Shown here piece by piece: positions 1-13,000 of a DNA stretch of 64,000 bases. Under the pieces are notes generated by a model. That model had not been told where the DNA came from. It searched no databases and saw nothing but the letters and a program-made list of their open reading frames with translations. The DNA is taken from assembly GCF_050436995.1 (NCBI RefSeq), contig NC_134764.1, positions 2,356,001-2,420,000 on the forward strand. Reading direction: 5' to 3'. The position numbers were made by a program, and so were the translations under genes. This stretch comes from Anticarsia gemmatalis (taxonomy: Eukaryota > Arthropoda > Insecta > Lepidoptera > Erebidae). Position 1 is the first letter of the stretch. Each line of letters starts with the position of its first letter.

Positions 1-1637
1 ACACATCGCAAGTTACTATAAAACTCGATAAACAGGCGATTTTCCCATAAAAACACTCATGAATAACACCCGGTAAAGTATTCTATTAGAGTGTCAGTCG
101 GTATATTAAAACGCGATATCTATCACTTTACAGCATTCAATGATAGAGAACTTTTTAATTATCTTTGCAAAACACTCGAGCTTCATACCAGTAGAAATTA
201 AACCTTGTGTTACAGTATATAAAGTAGATATTTGTATAAATGCGAATGTTGTAGCGGCAATAGTAGGTTGATTTTTGTTAGATTGGAAATTGTTTCAAAT
301 GATTTTGTGAATGTTATTGCTTGAAAACTCTTTGTTTCCGTTTGTGTTGCTATCTCCCTAGTGATATTGTCAAAAGACCCAGAGAAAGAAAAGAGGGAGA
401 GCATGGCTATTTTTTAGGTTTTGTTACTACGTACATGTTACGGCTGACAAGAAACTATTATAGTATAGAATACGTTTGGCAAACGTCTAGTTGCAATAAA
501 TCTAGGTAGGAAATAATCTCTACAAAATTGTGGTAATTTATCACAGTCATTCCACAGTTTTGTGTTAAAATCAAATGTTAAAATACCATCTCTAGTCTAG
601 ACTCGTATTTATCAAAGATCGTGTATATAAAAAGTAAATTAGCATCTGACACTTTATCGTCTCGTTCTACTACATAAAGTAAAGCAATTTGTAATAAAAA
701 CTGAAAACAATATACAATGCAATGTAATTAAAATCAATCAGTGTAGTAGGACGATAATGAGAAACGTTTATTGAATGTAGTTTGTTCTGAAACGTTCATA
801 AATATCTAGAAAAAATATTGAAAACATTTTGTCTTATACGTTTGACAATCCGATAATAAGAATAAAAGCCATTTGCCCGCGGCTTATCGTGGTTTTAAAT
901 GATTCAAATAATAGTTTTCACGCTGAAAACTTTAAATTTTAGCAGATAAAGAAAAGTAATCAATTAAATACAGTCCAAAATTATGTTTTATTTTGACAGT
1001 TTGCAAAAAAGTCACAAGCCATCAAGAAGACCCGTGGGTCCAGTTGACTGAATGCTCGTATTACAAAACTATTTTTATGAAAAAAATGTTATTTCTTTTT
1101 CTCCACGACAAGTCATTCTTTATCGCGTTAAGGGACTGTACACGTGTTGCATCTTAGAACAAGTGACGTCACAAGTCCCAAAACACTACTTTTGTTTTGT
1201 ATGAGTCAGCTTAAAGTAATATCTACATATCATCACATAGATGATAGTAGTTCGCGGGAGGCCATTAATCAATATTGCTATCTACTAGATTTATAGCCAT
1301 ACTCACTACTCAGTCGTATGTGCGAACGTAAACACTCTAATCGATAAAATTAGGACCACATCATATTTGAGAAATAAATCAACGACGAAAATAAAGTATT
1401 AGAAAACAGTATATTTTGAATTTTGTTTTTGTTTGAAAACAGTATAATAATATCTTGATTTTGTAATAAAATTGATGTTTAATAAAAAGGCTACAAGATT
1501 AGTGGCGTGAGCCCAGATAGTAATCAGTGTAAAGCTGTGTAATCGAGGTCAGTAGTAGATGGGTAGCCGTTTGCAAGAAAACGTCGTAATGTGGTTCCTA
1601 TTTCGGGTGTCTAAAAATTTGTTTAATACATTTATTG

Positions 1638-1730
1638 AGTGCATGCAAAGTCCCCAACCCGCGCTTGGCCAGCGTGGTGGACTCAAGTCCTCACCCCTCC
1701 CCCTCGTTTGGGAGGAGCCTCATACATTGA
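1638..1730 (+). repeat. LINE-like 3' tail fragment
   Basis: The stretch carries the block 'cttggccagcgtggtggac', then 'ctcaagtcctcacccctccc' and 'tttgggaggag'. The same order of blocks recurs near 2262-2365, 30160-30260, 41015-41130 and, reversed, 62490-62620, where it ends with 'gtgggacagtaatgggtt'. This arrangement is typical of truncated 3' ends of a lepidopteran non-LTR element. Only the tail is present; no reverse transcriptase is seen. Confidence 0.55.
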
Positions 1731-2261
1731 ATTGTCATTAAAATAAGGTATATACTGAAGTAAATTATTAATATTAAGATTATTACAGAAAATCAAATTA
1801 ATAATCTTTTAAATACTCACAAAATATCTCATCAACATCAGGCGGAACAGCTAACGCATGGCCACAATTAAACTTATACTCGTAAACCATATTTTAAATC
1901 ACACCAAAACTATCCCGTACTATGAACTGTATTTCTCTATCGACTGTCGTTGTTACTATGGCAACGCAAACGAGTTGCGACAGTTACCGCGAGATCATGA
2001 ATACCGTGGTACGAGGCAACTGACCCAAAGTCTAGAAATGTACTGAGAGTTTTCGCAAAAACAAAAAGTACTTAAACACTAATAAATGTACAATTTAATT
2101 CACTCGGTAGACTATACACAGTTGACACGAATAAATGAAGTCTTTCAAACAAAAAACCCACGTCTTACTACTTTGATGTGAATAACACACGAATTATATG
2201 AATCTGATATTCTTTCACGATAATAACACGAGTTTATTTTAGGAAAAATATGCATAAAAGT

Positions 2262-2365
2262 CTTTAACTGGCACTTGGTCAGCGTTGTGGGCTTAAGGCC
2301 TATCTCCTCCCTTGCTCGGTGAGACGGTGACCCTAGCCCAGCAGTGGAACAGTAATGGTTTGAAA
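2262..2365 (+). repeat. LINE-like 3' tail fragment
   Basis: This is a second copy of the tail family at 1638-1730, with 'cacttggtcagcgttgtggg', 'cttaaggcctatctcctccc' and 'cagcagtggaacagtaatgg' in order. It is diverged and truncated. Confidence 0.55.
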
Positions 2366-5300
2366 AAAAAATGCAATTATCTTGGTATAAAATCTTAATG
2401 AACAAATCAAATACTTTTATTTTAATTAACGCAATTTTTTTATCTTATTATAAAATCTTAATAAAAAACCAAACAGTTTTATTATAATAAACTTGATCAA
2501 AAACTAATAAAATAGCTATTCTCTGTCTAACCACTATTCCGTATGAAATCACATTGACGAATAATAAAAAACTCGAACAATCTACTCATTATATCAATTC
2601 TATAAAGTGCGTAGTAAGGAAATCAAAACTGAAGGTGCTCATTTCCTGAAAACTTCAATAACCATTATACTTTGAGTACTACATTTTATTTGTGATAAAG
2701 CTATAATAATGTTATAAATGTGCCTGTTTTCGCTTTCACCGTTAAACCACTGATGATTTAAGTGTGAAGAGCGGCTACGTCTTTAGGAGTGACACGTTTT
2801 TTCCATAGAAATACTCGAAAACTAAGGTTTCAACATTACAACTTTTTCTTAAATGTGCAGCGGTGTTTTCACCTTCAAAAATTGCGATTTATTGCTTAAC
2901 CCATTTATTCATAACGAAGTAAAATGATGCATACTATAACTAGATAATTATCCATTGGTGACTAAAGATAGCTAGAAAGTATAATTCTTCTCCGAGATTA
3001 AAATTTTGTCACTATGTTATGTTAATTTAATATACTATATCGTGGTGATTTTCTGAAGAAAGTTCTAACAGTAAAAATGTGGAGAATGGTAAAGATGAAC
3101 TTAGCAACGCTTATAAGGTCGTATACTCAATTTCCTTGATTTTACCCCTTGATTCAGAATCCCATTCACACTAGCTTACACCTAGGCAACTTATTTCCAG
3201 TACTTTTTCTATACAGTGAAATTGTATATCTAATTATATAACAAAGTTGCTAACTGATAATTATGACACTCTTCAAATAGTTCTACAATACAACCACGTT
3301 GAATAATAGTTTTAGTTATCAAGTGACGCTTGACCGTACAGAAGGTAGGTGTTAATAAAGAATACGGGGTACGTACTCGTTTTTTTAAATTTTCATGTTT
3401 GTGAGAAAGTGCGATGATGAAGAAACAATATTGTTCGAAATTAATAATATTTTTGGTGTCTACGTTGCAATGAAGGAAAAAACTAGTTTTTTTTGATACT
3501 TCCATAAATATTTATTATGCTAGAAAAATAGTTATTCGGTCAGCACAGCCGGCAAAAAAGTGCGTTGTACAATACAAACTAAACTCACAAAATAAAAGAA
3601 TCATCATTAAACAAACAGCCAGAACTACAAAAAAATACTTTCACAAAACAAATCATAGCAAACGTGAAACCTCCTAGTCACTTCTGTCTCCCTGGTACTG
3701 TCATGTCAACTCGTTATAAAAATACAAAGAACGCGGGCTATCGGCTAACACAAACCAAAGGCTGTTTGTAAACAAAACTATTGAACGAGTGAGTGACACT
3801 CACGCTATGGACTTTCACAACAAACAATAAGGATTGTTAAGCCTAGGACTTTATAATCGATAGTTGTACCAGGTTTGTAGCATTACATAGAAGTTATCTT
3901 AGAGTCTAATAAGCTACTAATTACGCATTATATGCCTTGACTCCAAGGTAGCTGCTTAGTTCTCCCAGGATTCGGACTTTTAGAAATTGTATGACATTGT
4001 GTTTTAGAAATAATTAAATATAATTATGTTTTCATGGTGAAGAAAAACTTCGTGATATATAGATTGGATGATAGAGTTCTTTAAGACAGTTCTTAATTGG
4101 CTACCGTGGTGGCCATTACACATAATCTCTCCCTCATTTCGGGAGGATATTTTGTCTAACAGTGCAGAATATTTGATGGCATTTTTAACGAGTATGTTAC
4201 GCAATGCATATTTCCTCGGCAAAGTCTTGTTTCTAATCTATCTTAAGATTCGATTTCGGGAAGTTGTCTTTTAAAACCAATAAAAAGATGAGGTCATAAA
4301 TCTCTTTTCAAACATTACAATATCTTTGGTCTCTAAATTCAGTTGGTTTCTCTTTGATGTCGCTCGCTCATGATTGTCTTATGCATATTATATATATCGT
4401 GATTCCCAGATGCATATTGTATGCAATATTATGCAATATTCTGCTTTTACCTCTTAGAAATAACTTTTCGATCTTCACAAGCAGTAGACCAACAAATCTC
4501 TTTTAATACAGTATCACACCTTTTAAAGAAATACTAATCATGTATAGCATGCATTTGATCATTGTCTATGATCTGTTCCATTTAAAAAAAATGCTGCGTC
4601 TATTTTTCTCGGGTAACTGTCATTTTCAGTGACAAACCTCATCAAATTGCGTTCCTCATTCAGTAAATAGTCTACGTCATCAAAACACGTAGTAACGAGA
4701 ACGCAATATACAGGAAAGTAATCATTATTGACTCACTATCATTTGTTTATTCCGTTACACGCAGACACACCCACAGACGTAATTAGACCCGTGATTTAGA
4801 CAATGACCCTCGTAGAGGTGTGTCATTGTAAGAATAGTAATGCCCTAGCTGTTATCCGGCTACGGCGGCCAGTTTCATTGACAACGGCTTCCAGTTCTGG
4901 AAAACATTGTGCACACACACTCTCGGATACTAAAAACAATATCAAATATCACGGTTGGCAACCAGTGTACGTCAAATTGATGATCTGTGGTTCATTGTTG
5001 CTTTGACGTATTAATCACAATAATCTAATGTAGATAACGATGTACAGTAAAGGGGCTTCCAAATAGTTGTCAACTAAGATATGTGATTCATCAGGACTTT
5101 GTTTTTAGTGTCCAAATGTGTGCACAACACACAGGTACAGTAGACTATTCCTTCACTCTCATAGCCTGGTTTGACGCATAGCTAAATAATACGTAATAGA
5201 TTAGGCTGAATTAGGCAGGACAGTCACCTTTATGTGGTCTCTCAGACACAGAGGTGAACTAACCTCAAATTTCCTAAAAACGGGTCAGAAAATCCAGAAA

Positions 5301-5924
5301 TGCGTAGCGAAGTCACTCAGCAATTCTTGACAAAAAAAAAAATCGTTTATGGTGAGAACCCTAGATTTTCGATGGCAGTCGCAAAGTCAGTGGAATAACA
5401 TGCGGTACTGTATGGTTGAACCCTTATGAATAATAGATTGAAACAAAACAAACAATCGTACGTAATGTTTTAACAAACAACTATCAACATTGTAGTGAGC
5501 TGTAACTCATTATTTTGTAATTCAAACCTCGGCTGGAGGTTATTGGACTATAAATACTTAGTTGTAAAATAATAGCAAAGTATATTTTTCGATAAATAAA
5601 ATTATTCTTTCACAAGACTTGGTTTCGCTTCCTTACTGAAACATATTTATTGAGTAATAAAAATATTTATGAGTCAGATTCCTTATGCTTTTCGTTGCTC
5701 AGAAATAAGTTTTTGTAACATCCTACTAATTCCTGTAGCTGTATAGCGGGTCATTGAGAAAAATCACAATAACTGATTTCGGTTCACAAACAATTTATGA
5801 TAAAAATGAATCAAGGACACTCACGCATCTAGGGATTATTTTCATTTTTTACCAATAATAAATGATATATTATAAAATGCGAAGGTTTGGGAGTATTACT
5901 GAAGTGAGCAAATATTACGGAACC

Positions 5925-6075
5925 GATTACGATAAAATTTGGTATGTATGTAGCTGATGACCTAGAATAAAACATAGGCTACTTTTTATCCCGGAGTTCT
6001 TCGGGGTCGGGATTTACACAGGATTGAAGGGTTTCAACGCAGACGAAGTCACGGGTGACTTTTAGATACACATAA
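5925..6075 (+). repeat. Lepidopteran dispersed repeat fragment
   Basis: The stretch contains 'aaatttggtatgtatgtagc', 'cataggctactttttatccc' and 'gaagtcacgggtgac' in order. I recognise this order from widespread lepidopteran non-autonomous repeats (Helitron-like or LINE-derived; the class is uncertain). It is a fragment without obvious ends. Confidence 0.4.
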
Positions 6076-6469
6076 ATAAGATTTTATAAACCTATTTGTC
6101 GCAAACTCGCATAATTTTATTTTTGTACCCATAAGCCACGCGTATAGTTATTTCAGTACCACTCAATCATCAATACTGTCTACATTAGCATCATTACGCT
6201 GACGTATGTATAAAATGTTTACATCAAAGATCAGAAAATGAATCAAAATTCCCTTCAATCAAAATGTTCACGATTTACATTGCTGAATATTTTTGCACGC
6301 GTGACGTTTTTCGCGTTGAAACAGCACGTCTAAAGCTGAAATCTATTTATGTTGAATATTGAAATGGAGATCTATGCCATCATGCAATTATTTTTTGTTT
6401 ACCTGTTCCGTCTAGTATATGGAATTGACTGTGTTTATTGTTTTGTATGCTTTACTTTCATATTTCTTT

Positions 6470-6562
6470 GCCAGTTGCCCTCACCAGTCACTAAACGATC
6501 TGCGGTCATTCCGTAGATGGGTGACCGCCGATTGTGTTTAAATTGAGCGTGAGCACGTTAAA
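6470..6562 (+). repeat. 5S-rRNA-like SINE fragment
   Basis: The segment holds 'ccagttgccctcaccagtca', 'aaacgatctgcggtcattcc' and 'agatgggtgaccgccg'. The GATGGGTGACCGC block matches the 3' half of the 5S rRNA internal promoter. The same head occurs in longer copies at 20432, 37207 and 39741, so this is a truncated member of that SINE family rather than a 5S gene. Confidence 0.55.
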
Positions 6563-7194
6563 TATTTTAAGTGTAAATCAATCACTCTTTGAATTTGGTG
6601 AGACTAAAACTTTACACATTTTTTATTACATGAGTACTTCACTCACTTCCGTACCTTAAGCAATCACTTTTATTTAGTGTGGTCTCATAATAATTTCAAT
6701 TAAACAGTGGTTTAATTGAACTTGGGGCCATCACGCTACAGCGTGTCTTGATTTGCTTTTACAACAGGTACTTTAAGAAAAATAAAATTAGTATATCAAT
6801 TAGATAAATATATGTAGGCTATATACGAAAGTTAACGTCCTTAAAAATAGACCATTAGATCCGTTTTTCTACATAAAATATGACTAAATGATAAACTATT
6901 ATCGTGGGCCAACCGCACATCATCGAATTTACATCACAGCCATTCAACTTTGAACCCTCTCCCATTGTGATAAAAATTTGTTAGAACGATGATCTGTTGA
7001 TCCAAGGTGTACCGTTTGACGTCAAAGCCTATTGAAAAAGTTTTTCGGGTTACTACTATAATAGAATTTAGGTATTGTCCGTGGGTGTATGATTGAATGG
7101 GTGTCGATAAAAATCGTTAGGGTTGGAGGCACAAACTGTAATGCAAGCTGCTTGGATTCTGCGGTTCACGGGGGCAAGAACACAACCACTATAA

Positions 7195-7356
7195 TTCCCC
7201 ACAAGATGGACCGACGTCCGGAGGTTGCCGGAGTCCGGAGGTTGCCGGAGTCCGATGGATGAGGGCGGCCCAGGACCGGTCCTATTGGCGCTCGATGGGG
7301 GAGGCCTTTGTCCAGCAGTGGACGATTCCCGGCTGAGATGATGATGATGATGATGA
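7195..7356 (+). repeat. LINE 3' end with ATG-repeat tail
   Basis: A near-duplicate GC-rich motif (cggaggttgccggagtc, twice from about 7218) is followed by 'gggggaggcctttgtccagc', 'agtggacgattcccggctga' and then a run of 'gat' triplets. This ending is characteristic of a lepidopteran LINE, probably RTE-like. The reversed triplet run gives an artefactual poly-histidine reading frame, which I do not annotate. Confidence 0.6.
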
Positions 7357-7359
7357 GAC

Positions 7360-9735
7360 AAAGTAAGTTGCTAAAAATCCTAAACTGTAAGCTTAATGCT
7401 TGGTTTATAATAGGAATGAGATGGGTCATGAGAATGGTACAAATGTAAACTGCAATTAACTCTCATCTATTATTTGAGACGTTAAAAAAATGGTTTAGTT
7501 CCTTTCCCACTGCTGGTCAAGAGTCTTCTGGAATGAGGGTCAAGTCACTTTTTTTTTTCACCGTGATGGTCTTAATATGTTTTTGTCCGTCACTTTTATA
7601 AACGAAGCGTGATGCTATGTTCGTGTTTCAGTTATTCCGTACAATACGAGAAGCTTTGTAAACAAAATTGAACGCGATTACAATCTACCAACTTGTTTAT
7701 TATATTCTAACATAAATAACGTGCACGTTAAATGGACAATATTGAATCAATAGATCTAGTTCATACACACAAACAGTCACACACACAGTCATGATTAGAA
7801 TATAGTACGTTGACTAAACGTTTTTTTTCATGGTTCTTTGCTAAATGTTAGTGTATTTAATTTTGTATTGTATTTAAATAAAATTTTAAAGTCATGAAAG
7901 TCGAGAAATATGTTTTTAAAACTATGGCTATGGATGGCTTGCTTTTCATGATATGACTACCAAATAAAGTCTGAGATTTTGGATGCAGAAAATATCAAAC
8001 ACATTTTTATTTCGAGGCAGCACAAGATATTACACCGCATTTCTTATTTGTACACACAATGTTGAAACATTTGAATTGATTAACTGGCTAAAAAATGATC
8101 GATTTTAATTGTTCTGTTAAATATTCTTTTCATTTTTACAAAGTCAAAGACGATAAACCTGGACCTTTGACAATCTATCTTAGAAATAAGCTTAAAAAAT
8201 GCATGAAATTGATCCAACTTAAACAGTATATCCTTATAAATGTTCCCCTATTATCACAAGCCCTGTAGACTCAGTCATGTCTTCAACAAACGTAAACATC
8301 ACTAACGCCTTGAATACTGTATGACACATACATTCATGTTTGTACAACTTGGAATCTTCCAACGTCATTTTATTTGCTTTTGTACGGTTAAAAATCCATT
8401 TTTCCATGGCAAAGAATAGATGAATTGCAGATTATAACTAAAATAACAAGGAACAATGAGTTAAAATGTTCGTTCATGAAGAAAATAGATTACGGACAAG
8501 CTTAAGATGATAAAATCTTTGAGATTATCGGTAATAATTTTATGAAGTGGTGTTAGTCATTAAAGCAGATTATTTTGCGTAGGCACTGAGTAAGGATTTA
8601 GAAGAAGACATATTATTATTATTAGATGAGGACATAAATCACACATACAATCATAAATTATAATAATAATGCTATGTCCAAATTTACCATATACAATAGG
8701 TACATTTCAGGATGGTCTGATATGACATAAAAAATGGCATTATTTAAATTGAAACATGTTATGTTTGTACACATTGTATGTATTGATATACATAACACAT
8801 GTTATATCAACAGAAAGTGTTCAGATTATGCCTAAGCTACTTATAACGTTTCCTCCAAAACAAGGAAGTACTCAAATACCATTAAGCGTATTTATAGCTG
8901 ACCCGACCACACCAAACATTGTTTTACGCTAATCGTTTATTGACAATGAACCACTAAAAAAAGACAATGCGGATTTAATGAACTGCAGTTATTAAGCCAA
9001 TTAATATAAACTTTATTTGCAAAAGAAATTGTAAACTTATAAACATGTAGAGGTGTGAAAAAAACCTCTTCTGCAAATTTTAGGTTCCTAGAAGTTAGTG
9101 GAAAATGTCCAAGTTGTTTTTGTTGTTGCTGTTCATTAATATAGGTAATCGTTGCTGATTTAAGTAAAAAGCCTTCAAGTAGTTTCAACAAACAGACTGT
9201 AGAGTGACCACAAAAAATATGATATTGATTCACACAAGACAGTAAATTAACTTTATAACTATGTTAAAAGAAAGTTAAACTAATGTTAAACTAGTGCTTC
9301 AAAGGGTACTTGAAACGTTCGGTTTTGATTTTGTCAGAAGTTTAGCAAATACAAAGTCAAACACTTTCTGGCCTGTACAAAGTTGGACCTCAACTTAAAT
9401 AAAGACATTTTGAAAATTACAAAAAAGGTTCCAAACGTACCATTATAATAATACTCGATGCATTGTATTCTCAAAGGAACGCGGTAGAACAATATACTGT
9501 TTTGTTCTTCGTCCATGTTAAACACGTACACACACCGCGAGTGCAACTTATAAACAACAAATATATTTGTGTGGTGATTTATTTGACGTGTCTGTAATTA
9601 TTACAGGGTATGATTATAGGTTGATAATTAGGTAGACAAACGCGCGGTAGAGACTAAAGGTTTCCTAAAGCCTTGGGTAGGTTGTAGTGCAATTTTTTTA
9701 AAGATTATTTGGTTGAGAGCCCTGCTGTAAATTTT
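7360..9735. other. Gene-free stretch
   Basis: AT-rich DNA with stop codons in all frames. Two frames of 98 and 70 codons on the minus strand (8937-9233, 9334-9546) match no family I know and are not flanked by convincing splice sites. I see nothing further here. Confidence 0.5.
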
Positions 9736-10065
9736 AACTGCCTCCGTATCGCAGTGGTTTAGGTCACCACGCCGCTACCATTGCCTCGGGAGGTCGTAGG
9801 TTCGATTACAACACGGAACAATTACTGTGCAATCCACAATAATTGTTTCGGGTCTGGTTGTACTTTGTGTGCGTTGTTTGTATGTTTGTAAAAGTCGTCG
9901 CGATATAAGAGCAAATTTTAATGCGAGAATTGTCTTTTTTTTATAGATACAATATATCTATATAAGTATGTATTTAGAATTATGAATTATGTTTATCAGT
10001 TATTTGGTTATAATAGTAAAAGCTCTGCTTAGTTTGGAATCAAATGACCGTGCGAGGGTTGTCTA
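9736..10065 (+). repeat. tRNA-derived SINE (long copy)
   Basis: The head is 'cgcagtggtttaggtcacc' (A-box-like) followed by 'gtaggttcgatt' (B-box-like). A body follows with 'aattgtttcgggtctggttg' and a tail containing 'ctctgcttagtttggaatca'. The tail recurs reversed at 38512-38560, next to another tRNA-like head, so head and tail form one element. There is no cloverleaf for a working tRNA. Confidence 0.65.
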
Positions 10066-13000
10066 TTGATATTTATTATAACTTTAAAGTAAAGCTAGCT
10101 AACTCAAACTAAGGTTGATTTTTGGAAAACTAAGATGCCTATGTTTGATCGTAGATTTCTAACTGATGATGATGTTTACTTTCACGATAATCGGTCCAAT
10201 GGTTTAGCCGCTAAAGTCGAAAAGATGGGCAAAATTTCACTTTTATAATACTTTGTTAGCATGGATTGCCGCCGAATAACAAAAGTGTAATCTTAATAAA
10301 AATAAATCAAATACAAAGTTACTAAAAGTAATAAAATGCATTACGAATATAAATTATATAAAGAAACAAATGCATAACATTAGTAACAGTGTTACAGTGT
10401 GGATGATACCTTATAGCGATAAATAACAATGCCATTATGTGAAATAACACGCATATGTTATTGAATGCACTCCGTTAACAGAATTTAAATATTTTTAATA
10501 AACCTACTATAAAGCCGACAAGCCACTGATTTTAGAGTAACTCTCGTGATGGATTATCTAAGAAATTTTAAAGATTTCACTTTCTTTGGAAATCGGATAA
10601 AAAGTTAATAAAGCAAGTTAAACCTGGGATTATATCTTGGAATTATAAATAATCAATTTGTTGTTTACTATTTTTCCACTTCAAAACGGCTGGTCTCTTT
10701 GGACACATTGGTAAAGGCTCGATTTTCTAATTATAACGCAGATTGTACCGAGATTATAAACTAGTTATAATAATGATCTCTTTGAAAAGATGAAACGACC
10801 CACTATATCAAAAGTATCAGTAAATCATTTCGAGAACATTTGTGGCCGACATTTAAAAATTCACAATCCTTCAAGAATGTAAAAACTTTCTTTCGTATTC
10901 GGTTTCTACTGTACCAACACGTGGCAAACTGTAAGACAGTAAAAAGGATTAATGATAAAAACCTCTTTGCGGTATAAAAATTATTCTCTCGAGAACAAGT
11001 TGTAAAAAAGTTTGTAGCGTTTGAAATTGAGTGATCGTTGTTGAAGTAACATACTAACCGAGTTACTCAGATACTCGTAGTTTTGATGTACTACCATTTG
11101 ATATTATCTTATCTGATAATAATTCGTTGGCAAAAATGTTAGTAAATATTTACTGAAATGATCGCTTTTAAGTTACCGGCTTTGGCAGTTCAAAGCTTTG
11201 AAGTTAGCCGAATGTTTTAAGCGGCGCTAGTCTATTCAAAACAAAATTTTCTTTTATAACTCATATACATTTTTCATTGACAGTTGCGCGGTCAGTAGTG
11301 TGACACAATGCTAATTATGAGGGCTAGAATTCGATTCCCGGGTCGCGCAAACTACTCTTATTTTGCAGCTTTCATTCGACTGTTGTACAAAAATAAGGAA
11401 ATACATTCTAACTGTTAACTGTTTCTCAAAATACAGCTTATAACGTAGTTTGAGAGGCAGGGTAAAATTACCAGTGATGCAACCAAACTCATTTTGTATA
11501 AATGGCTTCCTCTGATTTATTGTATGTTTTTATATAAATAAAGATTTATTTATACATTTACACTACACTACAACAATATTTTCAGTAGTAGCCCGGTGTA
11601 CTCACCCTCTATTACATGTGACTTACATTGATAACGGCAAAACGCAGGTTTATTTCATACACCTTGGGCTACTCCCTGGGTTATAAAGGGCGTGATATTT
11701 TGTATGTATGTATATATTTCCATGAACTGCAATCGGAAAAGCATTAACACTATTTAGAATTACGACACCGACGGAATCAATGTTCTATAACATAAACACC
11801 GCGTCCAAATGATTTGAATCATATGTTCAATAAGTACTAATAAAGGAAATGATACATATTATTACTAATACACATATGTTGCAACCAGCAGTTCTTCGCA
11901 ACTCCGCATGTGTTCATCTTCTATTACCGAGGCCTAGTGGATGACTTTTGTAAAAACAAGGTAGCCTATGTTTGATCCCAAGGAATCTTATATATAGATA
12001 TCCGACGGTTAAGTCATATAAACGTAACTAATATAGGCAGGCTTTCGTGGTTTAGTACTTTTATTTAAGTTTGCTTCTAATTTTCGTCAATGCTGAGCAA
12101 AGATTTGAGTTAAAAAAGTACATCATCTCAAACTGATTTGTTTTTGTCCCCGGGAAATCAAAGCCGATTCAGAGAAAATATTTAAGACCCAGTATGTTAC
12201 AGGAAAATATTTTTATAATATGCCAGAATACAAATAAATTTCAATTTTTAGTTAAGTAAACGGTCGTTTATAAAATCGAACGTTGAAGTTAATGATCAAT
12301 CACATTATTGTTAATTTGAGCTTTAAATGTCATATAAATAGCGTGACATTCTCTTTGATCCCATTCATAAACATTCGTGAAAAATGCTGATAAAAATAAT
12401 TTAATGTATTCATTAACTATTAAATTTTGTGGATAAATATTTTATTTAGTCAATCTCAAACCTTGATTATTTTGACCACATTATAAAAATGGGGGCCCAC
12501 TTACAAGCTATTTGATGTATGAAAGTTGCAACAATAAAATATCAATTATATTAAGATAAGGTTATTTGAATATTATGTATTGCAATTGTAAAAAAAATTA
12601 ACATGTAGTATAAACTTATTGTCAACAATAAATTTAACTTACCCATTGATGCGAAAACTCCAAAACTCTAGTTTTATAACAACATTTTTTACATGATGGA
12701 TAAAACTAACTAGTAACAAACAAAAACTATTTAAATACTTTTATCTTTCTCACATAGAACTCCTTTTACAATAAAAAATTACAATTATCGTCCGTAAAGT
12801 ACTAGGGTAACAGAAATCGCGTGGAGATGTAGGGCGGGCGGGACGAGAACTAACGACCGAATCGTAACACGAGACGTGAGTAAGCTTAGAGCAACGACGT
12901 TACACAACGACTACTCCTTGTAGAACAGTATACATTGACGCTTCTGTACGAAATATAATTATGCTACTGGTACAAAAGCAGCAGTGGATGTTTAGAAAAT

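Larger units (their letters stand above)
1..6469. other. Gene-free left flank, part 1
   Basis: No open frame here is longer than about 90 codons, and none resembles a protein family I know or the receptor exons further right. The stretch is AT-rich single-copy-looking DNA with scattered repeat fragments: LINE-like tails near 1638-1730, 2262-2365 and 4085-4180, and a copy of a common lepidopteran repeat near 5925-6075. It could be intergenic DNA or part of a very long intron of a gene outside the window. I see no tRNA or rRNA gene. Confidence 0.6.

Noticed and set aside
7068..7361. Histidine-rich protein (97 codons, minus strand)
   Set aside because: The His run is the reverse reading of the ATG-triplet tail of a LINE fragment; there is no other coding signal.
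9736..9830. tRNA gene
   Set aside because: A- and B-box-like motifs are present, but no cloverleaf forms and the sequence continues into a body repeated elsewhere (18022, 35042, 38512), so it is a SINE.
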